A stretch of DNA of 64,000 bases from JBMNTP01 sp050945795 (GTDB lineage Bacteria; Bacillota; Clostridia; Christensenellales; MGBC116941), in contig JBMNTP010000001.1 of NCBI GenBank assembly GCA_050945795.1, positions 124,001 to 188,000 of the forward strand, read 5' to 3'. A model generated the notes under the pieces. That model was not told the origin of the DNA, searched no databases, and saw only the letters and a program-made list of their open reading frames with translations. This document shows positions 41,357 through 50,133 of this stretch, piece by piece (within the stretch, counting starts at the first letter, position 1; every line of letters begins with the position of its first letter). A program made the position numbers and the translations under genes.

Positions 41357-42244
41357 TTATCTAACATTGATATCCGCTAACAGTTCCGGCTTGCCTGCCG
41401 CGTCCGAAGTGTAGCAGTATACCGGCCCACCGCGATACGCGCTATAATCATACCCCACCGGCGCTACCGACATCTCTTCTTCATAGTCGGCGGATGTTAT
41501 GAATATCTCGTTTAGAGCCTTCCCTCCAAAAGCTAAAGATGTAACTTGCCGCGCCTCTACCTCTATGCGCCGCAACCTTTCCCCGCTTGGGGAATAGCAA
41601 TCTATGCATCCGCCAAACCATTGCGCGAACCATATATTGCCGTCCGCGTCTACAGTCAAACCGTCCGGTATACCCTCTGTATTGTCAAGCTTTAAAAATA
41701 CCCGCTTATTGCTTATTTCGCCGGCTTCGACATCATAGTCAGCGGTGTATATGGTGCGGATTACGGTATCCACATAATATATGCGGCTGCCGTCGGGGGA
41801 GAATCCAATCCCGTTACCCAGGTGCAACCCCTCATCAAGCACACGAACGCTGCCGTCCCGCTCCATGGCATAGAGCTTGCCAAGAGGATATGAATCGCTG
41901 TCATCAAAATATGTCGTATCGAACAGATAGCGCCCTTTAGGATCGGCGGAGGAATCGTTGCACTTAAGCTTTTGGCCTTCGTGTTCGGCAGCCAGCAATG
42001 TATATTGGTTGTCCTTATAAAGAAATACCCCCTGCCCTGTGCCGCAAACCATGCCACCCTGCTTATTAAAGGCAAAGCAGCTTATTACTATATCTGTTGG
42101 AAGACGGCTAAGTTCTCCGGTGTCCGGCGTAAAGCGGAATAACCCGCCCGCCTCATTATCGACCCACCATACCGAGCCTTCATGCCACACCGGGCTTTCG
42201 CCGCATACATGCTTATGATCCGATATAATACGCATGCTCAGCAC
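41357..42244 (-). CDS. SMP-30/gluconolactonase-type sugar lactonase
   Basis: A 295-residue six-bladed propeller lactonase. The metal site is recognisable: Glu in GESPVWHEG near residue 15, Asn in LGNGIGFSPDG near 145, and Asp in GIPDGLTVDADGNIW near 195. It opens the lactone formed by the dehydrogenase, yielding the aldonate for the enolase-superfamily dehydratase. The gene lies seven bases from the permease stop. Confidence 0.9.
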   Translation of the reverse strand: MLSMRIISDHKHVCGESPVWHEGSVWWVDNEAGGLFRFTPDTGELSRLPTDIVISCFAFNKQGGMVCGTGQGVFLYKDNQYTLLAAEHEGQKLKCNDSSADPKGRYLFDTTYFDDSDSYPLGKLYAMERDGSVRVLDEGLHLGNGIGFSPDGSRIYYVDTVIRTIYTADYDVEAGEISNKRVFLKLDNTEGIPDGLTVDADGNIWFAQWFGGCIDCYSPSGERLRRIEVEARQVTSLAFGGKALNEIFITSADYEEEMSVAPVGYDYSAYRGGPVYCYTSDAAGKPELLADINVR

Positions 42245-42250
42245 CTCCCG

Positions 42251-43423
42251 TTATTTTTGTTTGGATTTTGAATAGAGGTCCAGCGCAACGGATAACAGAA
42301 TAACTAAACCCTTTATCGCCTGTTGCAAGTCAATAGGCAAGCCGAGTATCGACATGCCGTTATTAAGCACGCCCATAAAGCAACAGCCAATAACCGCGCC
42401 CATTACAGTTCCCGCGCCTCCCTTTACAGACACGCCGCCAATGAAGCAGGCGGCTATAGCGTCCATTTCAAAGCCGGTCCCCGCCTTTGGCGTTCCCGCG
42501 TTAAGACGAGCCGTAAACACCACCGCCGCAACCGCCGCCATGATGCCCATGTTTATAAAAGTTAGCATTATTACTTTTTTGCTCTTAATGCCGGAAAGAT
42601 CTGCCGCACGCCGGTTGCCTCCTATGGCATATACATGGCGGCCTACCGTGCTACGACGCATTATGAAAGAGTAGATCACAACCAGCGCTACTAGCAGCAC
42701 AACAACGGACGGAATGCCGCTGTACATAGCAAAGTAATAGGTAAAGAGCATAACTCCGGCACAGAGAACAACCAGCCGCGCTATTGTAAAAGCAAAACTG
42801 CCTACTTCCACTCCATGGCTTTTACGCGAGCGGCGCGTCATAAGCTCTCTAAAAATTATAAACGCGCAGCATACCGCCCCAATTATAAGCGTAAAAATAT
42901 GCAAACCCTGACCTTGGAAAATATCCGGTATAAAGCTTGAGCTTATAGCCTGAAAACCTTCGGATAATGGTCCGAGAGAACCGCTTCCTAGCAGCAGTAT
43001 AGTAAGCCCGCGGAAAATCAGCATGGATGACAGCGTAACAATAAATGCGGGAATGCCGGCCATGGCTACCCAGTATCCCTGCCATACGCCGACCAGAGCG
43101 CCGACAATTAAGCACGCCAATACCGTTACCGGAACGCTGGCCTTAACCTGCACCTGAAGTATAGCCGCGATGGCGCCTATAAATCCTACGACCGAACCTA
43201 TCGAAAGGTCAATATTAGCTGTCACAATAACCGGCAGCACGCCAATGGCTAAAATAAGCACATACGCGTTTTGCAGCATTATGTTTGTGATATTCAAAGG
43301 CGTCAGCACCAATCCACCGGTGATAAAATGGAAGAATAACACCAAGAATACCAGCACGATCATCATGCCATACTGGCGAAATCTCTCCACATTGTTGGTT
43401 AATATCGATCGTTTCTTTTCCAT
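42251..43423 (-). CDS. Sugar ABC transporter permease (XylH/GguB type)
   Basis: A 390-residue multi-helix permease of the ribose/xylose ABC class. NIDLSIGSVVGFIGAIAAIL is the conserved helix, and the cytoplasmic loop RHVYAIGGNRRAADLSGIK is diagnostic; GGVSVKGGAGTVMGAVIG follows. It is longer than RbsC, as XylH and GguB are. The ATG at 43423 follows GGAGGGGAAA; an upstream in-frame ATG at 43444 lacks a site. Confidence 0.9.
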   Translation of the reverse strand: MEKKRSILTNNVERFRQYGMMIVLVFLVLFFHFITGGLVLTPLNITNIMLQNAYVLILAIGVLPVIVTANIDLSIGSVVGFIGAIAAILQVQVKASVPVTVLACLIVGALVGVWQGYWVAMAGIPAFIVTLSSMLIFRGLTILLLGSGSLGPLSEGFQAISSSFIPDIFQGQGLHIFTLIIGAVCCAFIIFRELMTRRSRKSHGVEVGSFAFTIARLVVLCAGVMLFTYYFAMYSGIPSVVVLLVALVVIYSFIMRRSTVGRHVYAIGGNRRAADLSGIKSKKVIMLTFINMGIMAAVAAVVFTARLNAGTPKAGTGFEMDAIAACFIGGVSVKGGAGTVMGAVIGCCFMGVLNNGMSILGLPIDLQQAIKGLVILLSVALDLYSKSKQK

Positions 43424-43436
43424 TTTCCCCTCCAAA

Positions 43437-44954
43437 TTATACAAGCAGTTTCATAATGGTTTCTTGGGCCGCTTCCTTTACAGACATCTCGCCGTTAATC
43501 CTGCCCTTGTTCATAATGTAGATCCTATCGCATATACCTAGCAATTCGGGCAGTTCCGAAGAAATAACCAGCACACCCTTACCCTGCGCCACCAGCTCAT
43601 TGATAATGGTATAAATCTCGTATTTAGCTCCAACGTCTATGCCCCGCGTAGGCTCGTCAAGAATCAGCAGTTCCGGCTCTGAGAACATCCACTTGGCCAA
43701 AACTACTTTTTGCTGATTTCCGCCGGACAGCGTACGCACTATCTGGTTTATGCTTTGGCAACGAACGCCGAATTCTTTTGTAAGCCTTTCAGCCTCGTTT
43801 ATCTCTTTATTTTCATCAATTATCGATCGATTAGAAACGCGCTTAAGATTTGTAATCGTAAGATTCTTCTTAACATCCTGCATGGCTATTAGGCCAAGGC
43901 TTTTTCGGTCTTCAGAAACATAAGCTATACCATTTTCTACAGCACTTGCCACTGTATTGACGTTTACCTTTTTCCCATGCACAGTCACTTCGCCGGAGAT
44001 ATTTCGCCCATACGACTGCCCAAACAGGCTCATGGCGAATTCGGTCCGGCCCGCGCCCATAAGGCCGGCAATGCCCACAACCTCGCCTTTTCTTACGTTC
44101 AGGCTCAAGTTGTCAATCATTTTGCGCTCGGTATGCTGCGGATGATAAACCGTCCAGTCTTTCACCTCAAGCAGCATATCGCCGATCTTAGGCACCCTCT
44201 TTGGAAAGCGGTCGGTAAGTTCCCTGCCAACCATATGCCTTATAATCTCTTCCTCGCTAAATTCCCCGTCTTCCCTATGCATATCCGCTACCGTCTTGCC
44301 GTCGCGCAAAATAGTAATGGAGTCGGCTATCTGCGTAATTTCATTGAGTTTATGCGATATCATTATGCAGGTAACACCGTTTCGCTTTAATTTTCGTAAC
44401 AACTCCAACAAATTCTGGCTGTCGTTTTCATTTAGAGACGCCGTTGGTTCATCCAGTATAAGCACCGATACTTTCTTTGAAATAGCCTTCGCTATCTCCA
44501 CCAATTGCTGCTTACCAACCGAAATATTTGTAATAAGCGTGTCCGGATTTTCCTTAAGGTCAACTTCTTTCATCAGCTCAAGGGATTTTTGCTTGGCCAA
44601 GTCCCAATTGATAATGCCATTTTTGGCCGTTTCGTTCCCCAAAAATATATTCTCGGCAATGGACAGCAAAGGAATCAATGCTAATTCCTGATGAATTATT
44701 ACTATTCCGGCTTTTTCGCTTTGATCAATATTTCTAAATTGACAGAGCGTGTCATTAACATACAGCTCGCCCGTATACTCCCCATATGGCCAAACGCCGC
44801 TAAGAACATTCATTAAGGTTGATTTCCCCGCGCCGTTTTCGCCCACCAGCGCGTGTATCTGTCCCCTTTTAACCTTGAATGAAACGTCATCGAGCGCCTT
44901 TACTTTGGAAAACTCTTTGGTGATATTTTTCATTTCCAAAATATAATCCGACAT
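43437..44954 (-). CDS. Sugar ABC transporter ATPase (two domains)
   Basis: A 505-residue twin ATPase of the RbsA/XylG type. The first half has Walker A GENGAGKST, ITNISVGKQQLVEIAKA and LILDEPTASL; the second has the altered Walker A GLMGAGRTE and LSGGNQQKVVLAKW with LLILDEPTRGIDVGAK. The imperfect second P-loop is normal for this group. It energises uptake with the permease and binding protein around it. Confidence 0.93.
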   Translation of the reverse strand: MSDYILEMKNITKEFSKVKALDDVSFKVKRGQIHALVGENGAGKSTLMNVLSGVWPYGEYTGELYVNDTLCQFRNIDQSEKAGIVIIHQELALIPLLSIAENIFLGNETAKNGIINWDLAKQKSLELMKEVDLKENPDTLITNISVGKQQLVEIAKAISKKVSVLILDEPTASLNENDSQNLLELLRKLKRNGVTCIMISHKLNEITQIADSITILRDGKTVADMHREDGEFSEEEIIRHMVGRELTDRFPKRVPKIGDMLLEVKDWTVYHPQHTERKMIDNLSLNVRKGEVVGIAGLMGAGRTEFAMSLFGQSYGRNISGEVTVHGKKVNVNTVASAVENGIAYVSEDRKSLGLIAMQDVKKNLTITNLKRVSNRSIIDENKEINEAERLTKEFGVRCQSINQIVRTLSGGNQQKVVLAKWMFSEPELLILDEPTRGIDVGAKYEIYTIINELVAQGKGVLVISSELPELLGICDRIYIMNKGRINGEMSVKEAAQETIMKLLV

Positions 44955-44979
44955 ACTACACTCCTCTGTTCATGATGTG

Positions 44980-45009
44980 CCGGCCGCCCTTTTAACATCA
45001 GACGGCCGG
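44980..45009 (-). terminator. Hairpin between sugar-binding protein and ATPase genes
   Basis: CCGGCCG (44980-44986) pairs with CGGCCGG (45003-45009) in the 90-base gap after the binding-protein gene. As at 557-602, it probably raises binding-protein yield relative to the downstream genes. Confidence 0.6.
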
Positions 45010-45044
45010 AACAACAATGAAATGATATGAAAAGCCTGCGTGCC

Positions 45045-46133
45045 TTACTTTAATTCGTCCTCGGTATAGATGCCGATTTCGATCAGGTATTCCCAGTTAT
45101 CCTTATCTATGACTTTAGTTTCATACTGATAGGTAGGAACATCTACTACCGCATTGTTGTATGTCGCCTGATGCTCGAGCGGCTGCCCGCTTTCTAGCGC
45201 AACTATTACATCAACAGCTAAATCTGCGAACAGATTCGGATCTACCAGAATCGTCATAGACATTTTGCCGTCCTTGATGTACTCTATGGCCGTCAGTTCA
45301 CAGTCGGAGCCTGTCATAACAGGATACGGCCGCTGCTCAGATCCATAGCCTATTGAATTAAGGGAAGATACCACTCCAACCGACAGGCAGTCGGCGGCTA
45401 CCAGCACCGCGTCTACCTTATCATCTGAGTAATAAGAAGAGAGAAGGTTATCCATTCTGGCCTGTGCCGTTGTTCCGCTCCATGCCTGTGTCGCGTTGAC
45501 GTTAAAGTCGATCTGCCCGCTCTTTACGACCAGCTTGCCGCTGTCGATATAAGGCTTGAGTACCTCCATAGCACCTTCGTAGAAAGGAATGCTGTTAGGA
45601 TCATCCGGGCTGCCGGAGAAGATTTCGAGGTTGAAAGGCCCTTTTCCCTCTTTTAAGCCCAAAGACTCTTCAATATACGTTGCCTGCACTGTGCCAATGT
45701 TCTTCAAGTCGAATGTGATGTAGTAATCGACATCTTTTGTGTTTAGAATCAGTCTATCGCTTGAAATTACCGTAACGCCCTGCTTTTTCGCTTTCTCTAC
45801 GCTGTCTGTCAATGTCGAGCCGTCTACCGGTGTAATTATGAGGTAGTCCACGCCCTTCATAAGCATGTTCTCGATCTGCATGACCTGCCGCTCCGTCGCA
45901 TCTTCAGCAAACTCAATCATGGTATCAAAGCCGGCTGCCGTCAATCTTTCGATCAGCGCGTCGCCCTGCTTTGGCCAAATTGTCTGTTCTTTGGTGGGCA
46001 TGCAGATTCCCACCGTCTTCTTGTCCCCCGTAGATCCCTGTGGTGCCTTTTGTGACGAGTCTGCCGGTGCCGCGCACGCTACCGCAACAAACACCAATGC
46101 AATCGCCAGAACAATCGCGAGACTTCTCTTCAT
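45045..46133 (-). CDS. ChvE/XylF-like sugar-binding lipoprotein
   Basis: A 362-residue periplasmic-binding-type protein anchored as a lipoprotein; the signal ends with VAVACAAPADS, cysteine at residue 20. The mature start KTVGICMPTKEQTIWPKQGDALI and LIITPVDGSTLTDSVEKAK match the ChvE/XylF group that binds several pentoses and hexoses. GSDCELTAIEYIKDGKMSMTILVDP is typical of multiple-sugar binders. It is the first gene of the sugar operon. Arabinose, galactose, fucose or xylose are candidate ligands. Confidence 0.9.
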   Translation of the reverse strand: MKRSLAIVLAIALVFVAVACAAPADSSQKAPQGSTGDKKTVGICMPTKEQTIWPKQGDALIERLTAAGFDTMIEFAEDATERQVMQIENMLMKGVDYLIITPVDGSTLTDSVEKAKKQGVTVISSDRLILNTKDVDYYITFDLKNIGTVQATYIEESLGLKEGKGPFNLEIFSGSPDDPNSIPFYEGAMEVLKPYIDSGKLVVKSGQIDFNVNATQAWSGTTAQARMDNLLSSYYSDDKVDAVLVAADCLSVGVVSSLNSIGYGSEQRPYPVMTGSDCELTAIEYIKDGKMSMTILVDPNLFADLAVDVIVALESGQPLEHQATYNNAVVDVPTYQYETKVIDKDNWEYLIEIGIYTEDELK

Positions 46134-46254
46134 GAAATTTCCTCCTTAATGATTGTTTATATAAAATGGGGGTCGTTTAAATAGGATAGGGAGTGATGTA
46201 TAGATTTTGCTAAAGTTGCGTTAATAGAAATTCGATTTGCTGATTTATGACAAT

Positions 46255-46283
46255 AGCATATAGCGTGTAACCAGATTTGTCAA
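46255..46283 (-). promoter_or_regulatory. Promoter of the sugar operon
   Basis: Minus-strand TTGACA (46283-46278), 17 bases, TATGCT (46260-46255): a strong sigma-A promoter about 120 bases from the first gene. Confidence 0.75.
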
Positions 46284-46296
46284 TAATAAATTTTCA

Positions 46297-46313
46297 GTTG
46301 CTTTATTTGCAAC
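46297..46313. promoter_or_regulatory. Inverted repeat upstream of the sugar promoter
   Basis: GTTGC-TTTATTT-GCAAC lies 14 bases upstream of the -35 box; a candidate site for the operon's IclR regulator. Confidence 0.45.
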
Positions 46314-46388
46314 TTTTGCATTCTATGTGCGGCTGCTGTGACCTTCTATGGCTGAAAAACCGGCTCTGTCTAGAATCACAATAAGCTG

Positions 46389-46474
46389 CTGAACTTATAA
46401 AAGAACTTCATTTATATGAGCGAAATGCTTATCGCTTAGAAATTTATATATGCTGAACTTAGAATCTGAACTTA
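46389..46474. repeat. Three copies of CTGAACTTA
   Basis: Copies at 46389-46397, 46453-46461 and 46466-46474; the first two extend to TGCTGAACTTA. They lie between two divergent promoters. Apart from these and the promoter elements, 46134-46688 shows no gene. Confidence 0.55.
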
Positions 46475-46631
46475 GCAAATGTATAAATACGAAATTTAGA
46501 TTGTAATAATATTATTTAAAGCAAGCTTAGCCGCTTAACCGCTTTTGTTGCTATATTATTGAGAACCGTACTAAAATCCCAGTCGAGGTAATAAATGCTT
46601 AAGAAAGTCATAAGCCCGATCGCTTTATCTT

Positions 46632-46660
46632 TTGACCCTTCCGGCGCTAAATGCTATAAT
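46632..46660 (+). promoter_or_regulatory. Sigma-A promoter of the PG-binding protein gene
   Basis: TTGACC (46632-46637), 17 bases, TATAAT (46655-46660), 28 bases before the start codon. Confidence 0.75.
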
Positions 46661-46688
46661 TAACAGCAATAAAACGTGAGGATGTAAT

Positions 46689-47417
46689 ATGAAAAAGTTT
46701 TTATGCCTTGCGCTGGCTCTCGTTTTGGCTATGCTTTTCCCCATCGCAGCGACAGCCAAGGCAGACGACGTACAGGAAAAAACATACGGCTTTGTTTCTG
46801 GAGATAAGGGCGATAATGTGCTTTGCCTTCAGTTAAGACTGCGAGAGCTGGGCTTTTATAATTTTAAGGTAACTGGCGTTTTTGGCAACTACACAAGCGA
46901 CGCGGTAAAAAAATTCCAACAGGTCAATGGTTTCACCGATGACGGAATTATTTCCTCGGACGGCGTTGCCGCGCTTTATTCAAACAGCGCTGTAAGGCTT
47001 TCTGTAAGTACGAATAATCCGCCATCTCAAGCGGTGGCTTCGCCAGGAATGCAAATTGATTGGGACAATGTAAAAGGCCGGCTTTTATCCGGCAGCAAAA
47101 TAGCAATAATCGATTATTATACAGGAGAGGAGCTTTCTGCCTCTGTAACAGGCGGCGATACTTTCGCGTCGGTAAAGCTTGATGATCCTTCCTCCGATAC
47201 CGCTACCGCTCTTTATGGCGGCTCGGACTGGATAAAGCGCCCGGTTGTAGTTGTTATTGATAATCAGCGCGTAGCCGCTTCTTTTATGGCATATCCGTCA
47301 CGCCGCGACAACTATACGCATTCAAACCTGTTTTTCGCCGGCAGCACATCACAAATCCGCTCGCTGTCAGACGCCGAGCACGACGCCAATATATTAATAG
47401 CCGCTAACGCTTTATAA
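46689..47417 (+). CDS. Secreted peptidoglycan-binding-domain protein
   Basis: A 242-residue exported protein. A Sec signal peptide (MKKFLCLALALVLAMLFPIAATAKA) covers the first 25 residues. A PG_binding_1 domain follows: GDKGDNVLCLQLRLRELGFY and GVFGNYTSDAVKKFQQVNG. The C-terminal 130 residues are not a family I recognise for certain; KIAIIDYYTGEELSASVTGG looks like a beta-rich domain. It probably acts in the cell wall or spore cortex. It converges with the next gene with one base between the stops. Confidence 0.72.
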   Translation: MKKFLCLALALVLAMLFPIAATAKADDVQEKTYGFVSGDKGDNVLCLQLRLRELGFYNFKVTGVFGNYTSDAVKKFQQVNGFTDDGIISSDGVAALYSNSAVRLSVSTNNPPSQAVASPGMQIDWDNVKGRLLSGSKIAIIDYYTGEELSASVTGGDTFASVKLDDPSSDTATALYGGSDWIKRPVVVVIDNQRVAASFMAYPSRRDNYTHSNLFFAGSTSQIRSLSDAEHDANILIAANAL

Positions 47418-47418
47418 A

Positions 47419-48153
47419 TCAATCGCTATTTTGATCATGCGTAACCCTGCCGTCGCCGTTTATAGGTATCGATTCACCGAGATAAACGGGCGGCGGTTTT
47501 ATTATAGACGCATATAGAAAATCCTTGCCGCGCGCCGCTATTTCTCTAACCGCATCGCTAAGCCAGTTAGCGTACTCCCTTGGGTCGGAGTTAACGCCAT
47601 ATGCCTCTATGCCTACGGCTCTCGCGTTGTATGTGGCGCGGTAAATATGAAACCGCTGCGTCACCACCACCGCCGACTCACACATAAACACTTCTTTAGC
47701 CCTTTTCATAGTGTCATAAGTGCTAAATCCAGCGTGATCCATGAATATATCCTCATCCGGCACGCCTTTCTCAAGCGCGTATTTTCGCATGGCATTTACT
47801 TCGTCATAGTCTTCCCCGCCATGGTCGCCGGAGAAAAGCAGCTTAGGCGCGACTCCTGCTTTATAAAGTTCTATAGCGCCAAGCACCCTGTCCTCTAATA
47901 CATGACTAAGCCTCCCGGAGCTCCATACCTTAGCGCCCGGCACAATTATAGCGTCAACGCGGGGAATATCTGTTGCTATATCGCTAGCCCCGCTCGCTCC
48001 AGTCTCGAATATGTGCTTTTTCGCCTCCGAAATAACTATAAGGTTAACAGCGCCTAGCGCCAGCACAGCAGCGAATATAATAACGCCTGTCCATAGCATA
48101 ATCAGTTTAAATATACTTTTCGGTTTTTCACTCCCCCGCCTTCTAGCGCGCAT
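47419..48153 (-). CDS. SanA/ElyC-like DUF218 membrane protein
   Basis: A 244-residue protein with one N-terminal membrane helix (LIMLWTGVIIFAAVLALGAV) and a DUF218 domain outside. VDAIIVPGAKVWSSGRLSHVLEDRV, LLFSGDHGGEDYDEVNAM and VVVTQRFHIYRATYNARAVGIEA are the family motifs. SanA-type proteins affect envelope permeability; biochemical function is not settled. Confidence 0.82.
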   Translation of the reverse strand: MRARRRGSEKPKSIFKLIMLWTGVIIFAAVLALGAVNLIVISEAKKHIFETGASGASDIATDIPRVDAIIVPGAKVWSSGRLSHVLEDRVLGAIELYKAGVAPKLLFSGDHGGEDYDEVNAMRKYALEKGVPDEDIFMDHAGFSTYDTMKRAKEVFMCESAVVVTQRFHIYRATYNARAVGIEAYGVNSDPREYANWLSDAVREIAARGKDFLYASIIKPPPVYLGESIPINGDGRVTHDQNSD

Positions 48154-48253
48154 ATTGGCCCTCCGCCTTTAATCGCTTTGCCTTAGTTTTTATGCTTTAA
48201 AATAAGTGACGCGCGCCATGCCATGCCACAGCATAATACGGCGCGCCACGCGT

Positions 48254-49219
48254 TTACTTTTTAAGAGAATCATAGTCATGCGACTGCTGCTCTTTTCTTT
48301 CCTCCATGCGCTTTTTGCGCCTCTTATCCGATGCCTTTACTAAAACAAGCGCGATAGCTATTATGCCGCCTATAAGCAGTATATACGGTAGCACAGACAC
48401 TATAAATATAAGCAAGTCACCGAGCATGTCGACAAAATCGCCGTAAGAGCTCAAAACGGTCTGCGTGAATTTGGTGCCGTAATCGCCTTCGCTGGTTTCA
48501 ACAGTACTAAGCTTTACTACCTCTTTAAGCTCAAGCTGTACAGTGCTATAATCTACTAGCGCATCAATCTTTTTAAGAGAGGAAGTATTTGCCTCTATCT
48601 GATACAATACGTCGGCTATCTCTTTTTCCAGCTCTATTATATCTGAAAGCTTTGAAGATGTTGTAAGTATGCTTTCAAGCCTTTCAAGCCTTATCTTTAA
48701 AGTGGCTACCCGCGCCTCTGTATCGACATATTCGCTGGTTCTATCCTCTCCGCTTTGATTCTTGTTTATAACAATGAAGTTCTTTTCAATTGCTTCAAGA
48801 AAGCCGCCGTAATTGCCGCTCGGCACTCTGGCTACTATATAAGCGTAACGGGTCTCATCCGCCCTGTTTATAGGCTTTTTGCCATGCACCTCTGATTTTT
48901 CAATATATCCTCCGGCTATCTCTATGGAGTTTTCCAGCTTTTCAATATCTATATCATACTGTTCCGTCTCGATGCTATAGCTTGCCCTTCTGATAATTTT
49001 CCTTTGGCTTTCCGGTATGCCCGCGACAATACCCGAACTATTTTCCACTTCTCCCGCCGCGTCATCCCATCCGGCCTCCGGCGCTTCGGCTTCTCCTGTC
49101 GCCTGCGGAGCTTGAGGCGCCGCCGAGCCGGTATCATATGCTGGAGCAGCGGAGCAGCCCGACATTATAAGAATAAAAACCATCAGCAGCGCAGGCAGAA
49201 TGAACCATTTCCGTTTCAT
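48254..49219 (-). CDS. DUF4349 lipoprotein
   Basis: A 321-residue lipoprotein. The signal ends in LIMSGCSAAPA. After a Pro/Ala/Glu-rich linker, RKIIRRASYSIETEQYDIDIEKLE starts the DUF4349 domain, with a long coiled coil around RLERLESILTTSSKLSDIIELEKEIADV. A membrane helix near 270-295 and a basic tail (RRKKRMEERKEQ) finish the protein. The ATG at 49219 follows GGAGG; longer in-frame starts lack a site. Function unknown; similar proteins sit in the cell envelope. Confidence 0.8.
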   Translation of the reverse strand: MKRKWFILPALLMVFILIMSGCSAAPAYDTGSAAPQAPQATGEAEAPEAGWDDAAGEVENSSGIVAGIPESQRKIIRRASYSIETEQYDIDIEKLENSIEIAGGYIEKSEVHGKKPINRADETRYAYIVARVPSGNYGGFLEAIEKNFIVINKNQSGEDRTSEYVDTEARVATLKIRLERLESILTTSSKLSDIIELEKEIADVLYQIEANTSSLKKIDALVDYSTVQLELKEVVKLSTVETSEGDYGTKFTQTVLSSYGDFVDMLGDLLIFIVSVLPYILLIGGIIAIALVLVKASDKRRKKRMEERKEQQSHDYDSLKK

Positions 49220-49425
49220 AATATTAACCTCCAATGCATTCTTTTTCCCGTCTTCACATTTGACGCTAACGCCGTTTGCTTGTTCCATACCGCCGCTTTA
49301 GCTATGCGGCTCGGTTTATATTAATTTTACCATACCGCAAACACAAGAAAAAGGTTAGTAATATTAAATATCTATTAACACTTAAACTGCCGCATACATA
49401 TGTGACCTATTGAAACGCATAAAAC

Positions 49426-49459
49426 AAAGGCTGTCGCCCTTAAGCAAGCGACAGCCTTT
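49426..49459 (-). terminator. Terminator after the flotillin operon
   Basis: AAAGGCTGTCGC (49426-49437) pairs perfectly with GCGACAGCCTTT (49448-49459) and is followed on the minus strand by a T-rich stretch. Confidence 0.85.
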
Positions 49460-49479
49460 GTGTATATGCTATTATTGAT

Positions 49480-50103
49480 TTATCTTTGCAATGCCTTGGG
49501 TTTTCCTAATACTTCCGACATTACTATCGCCCTTATCAGATCGTCATCTGAAAAATTCAGCTTAAGCTTTCTGCCTTTATCGGCATTAGATGACTGCGCC
49601 GTCGTGGCAACCGTACTCGCCACCGGAGCGGTATGCGCCGTACGCGGCTCTTTATAAGCGCTTATATCCGGCGCAACGTATTCCGGCTTTATTTCCTCGC
49701 TCAGCGCGGCATCTTCAAAAATAGGGTTATTCTCATAAATCCAATCAAAATCACTAGCCTTGGGCTTATCGTGTTTAGGCGCATTATACTGCCATTCATC
49801 TATGCCGCTATAATCATACACTGTACTTTCGCCGCTATATGTATATGCTTGATCGCGTTTAGCGCTTGAATCGCCCGCCTTATTCTGCCCTTTTGCAGCC
49901 TCCTCGGCTGCATAAGTAAACGGAAAAGCTGTATCCTCCATCGCCTCTCGCATCTGCTCAAAAGGGCTTCTTTGACGGGCCGGCTGTTGCTGGGGAATGC
50001 CCTGAGCGGCCTGACGCTCCGCCTTTTTGCGGTTCTCTTCGCTTTTTTTAAAAGCGCGCATTATAAACAGCACGATAGAGCCTATTATTATAAGAGTTTC
50101 CAT
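49480..50103 (-). CDS. Unknown membrane-anchored protein in the flotillin cluster
   Basis: A 207-residue protein I do not recognise. METLIIIGSIVLFIMRAF is one membrane helix, followed by a highly charged, Gln/Ala/Pro-rich and probably disordered region. The C-terminal KGRKLKLNFSDDDLIRAIVMSEVLGKPKALQR is the most ordered part and resembles the short tail motif of other clostridial proteins next to flotillin genes. It lies 30 bases after floA and may be a scaffold or partner of flotillin microdomains. Confidence 0.6.
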   Translation of the reverse strand: METLIIIGSIVLFIMRAFKKSEENRKKAERQAAQGIPQQQPARQRSPFEQMREAMEDTAFPFTYAAEEAAKGQNKAGDSSAKRDQAYTYSGESTVYDYSGIDEWQYNAPKHDKPKASDFDWIYENNPIFEDAALSEEIKPEYVAPDISAYKEPRTAHTAPVASTVATTAQSSNADKGRKLKLNFSDDDLIRAIVMSEVLGKPKALQR

Positions 50104-50133
50104 GCAACCACCCGCCTTTCAGCCGTCCGGACT

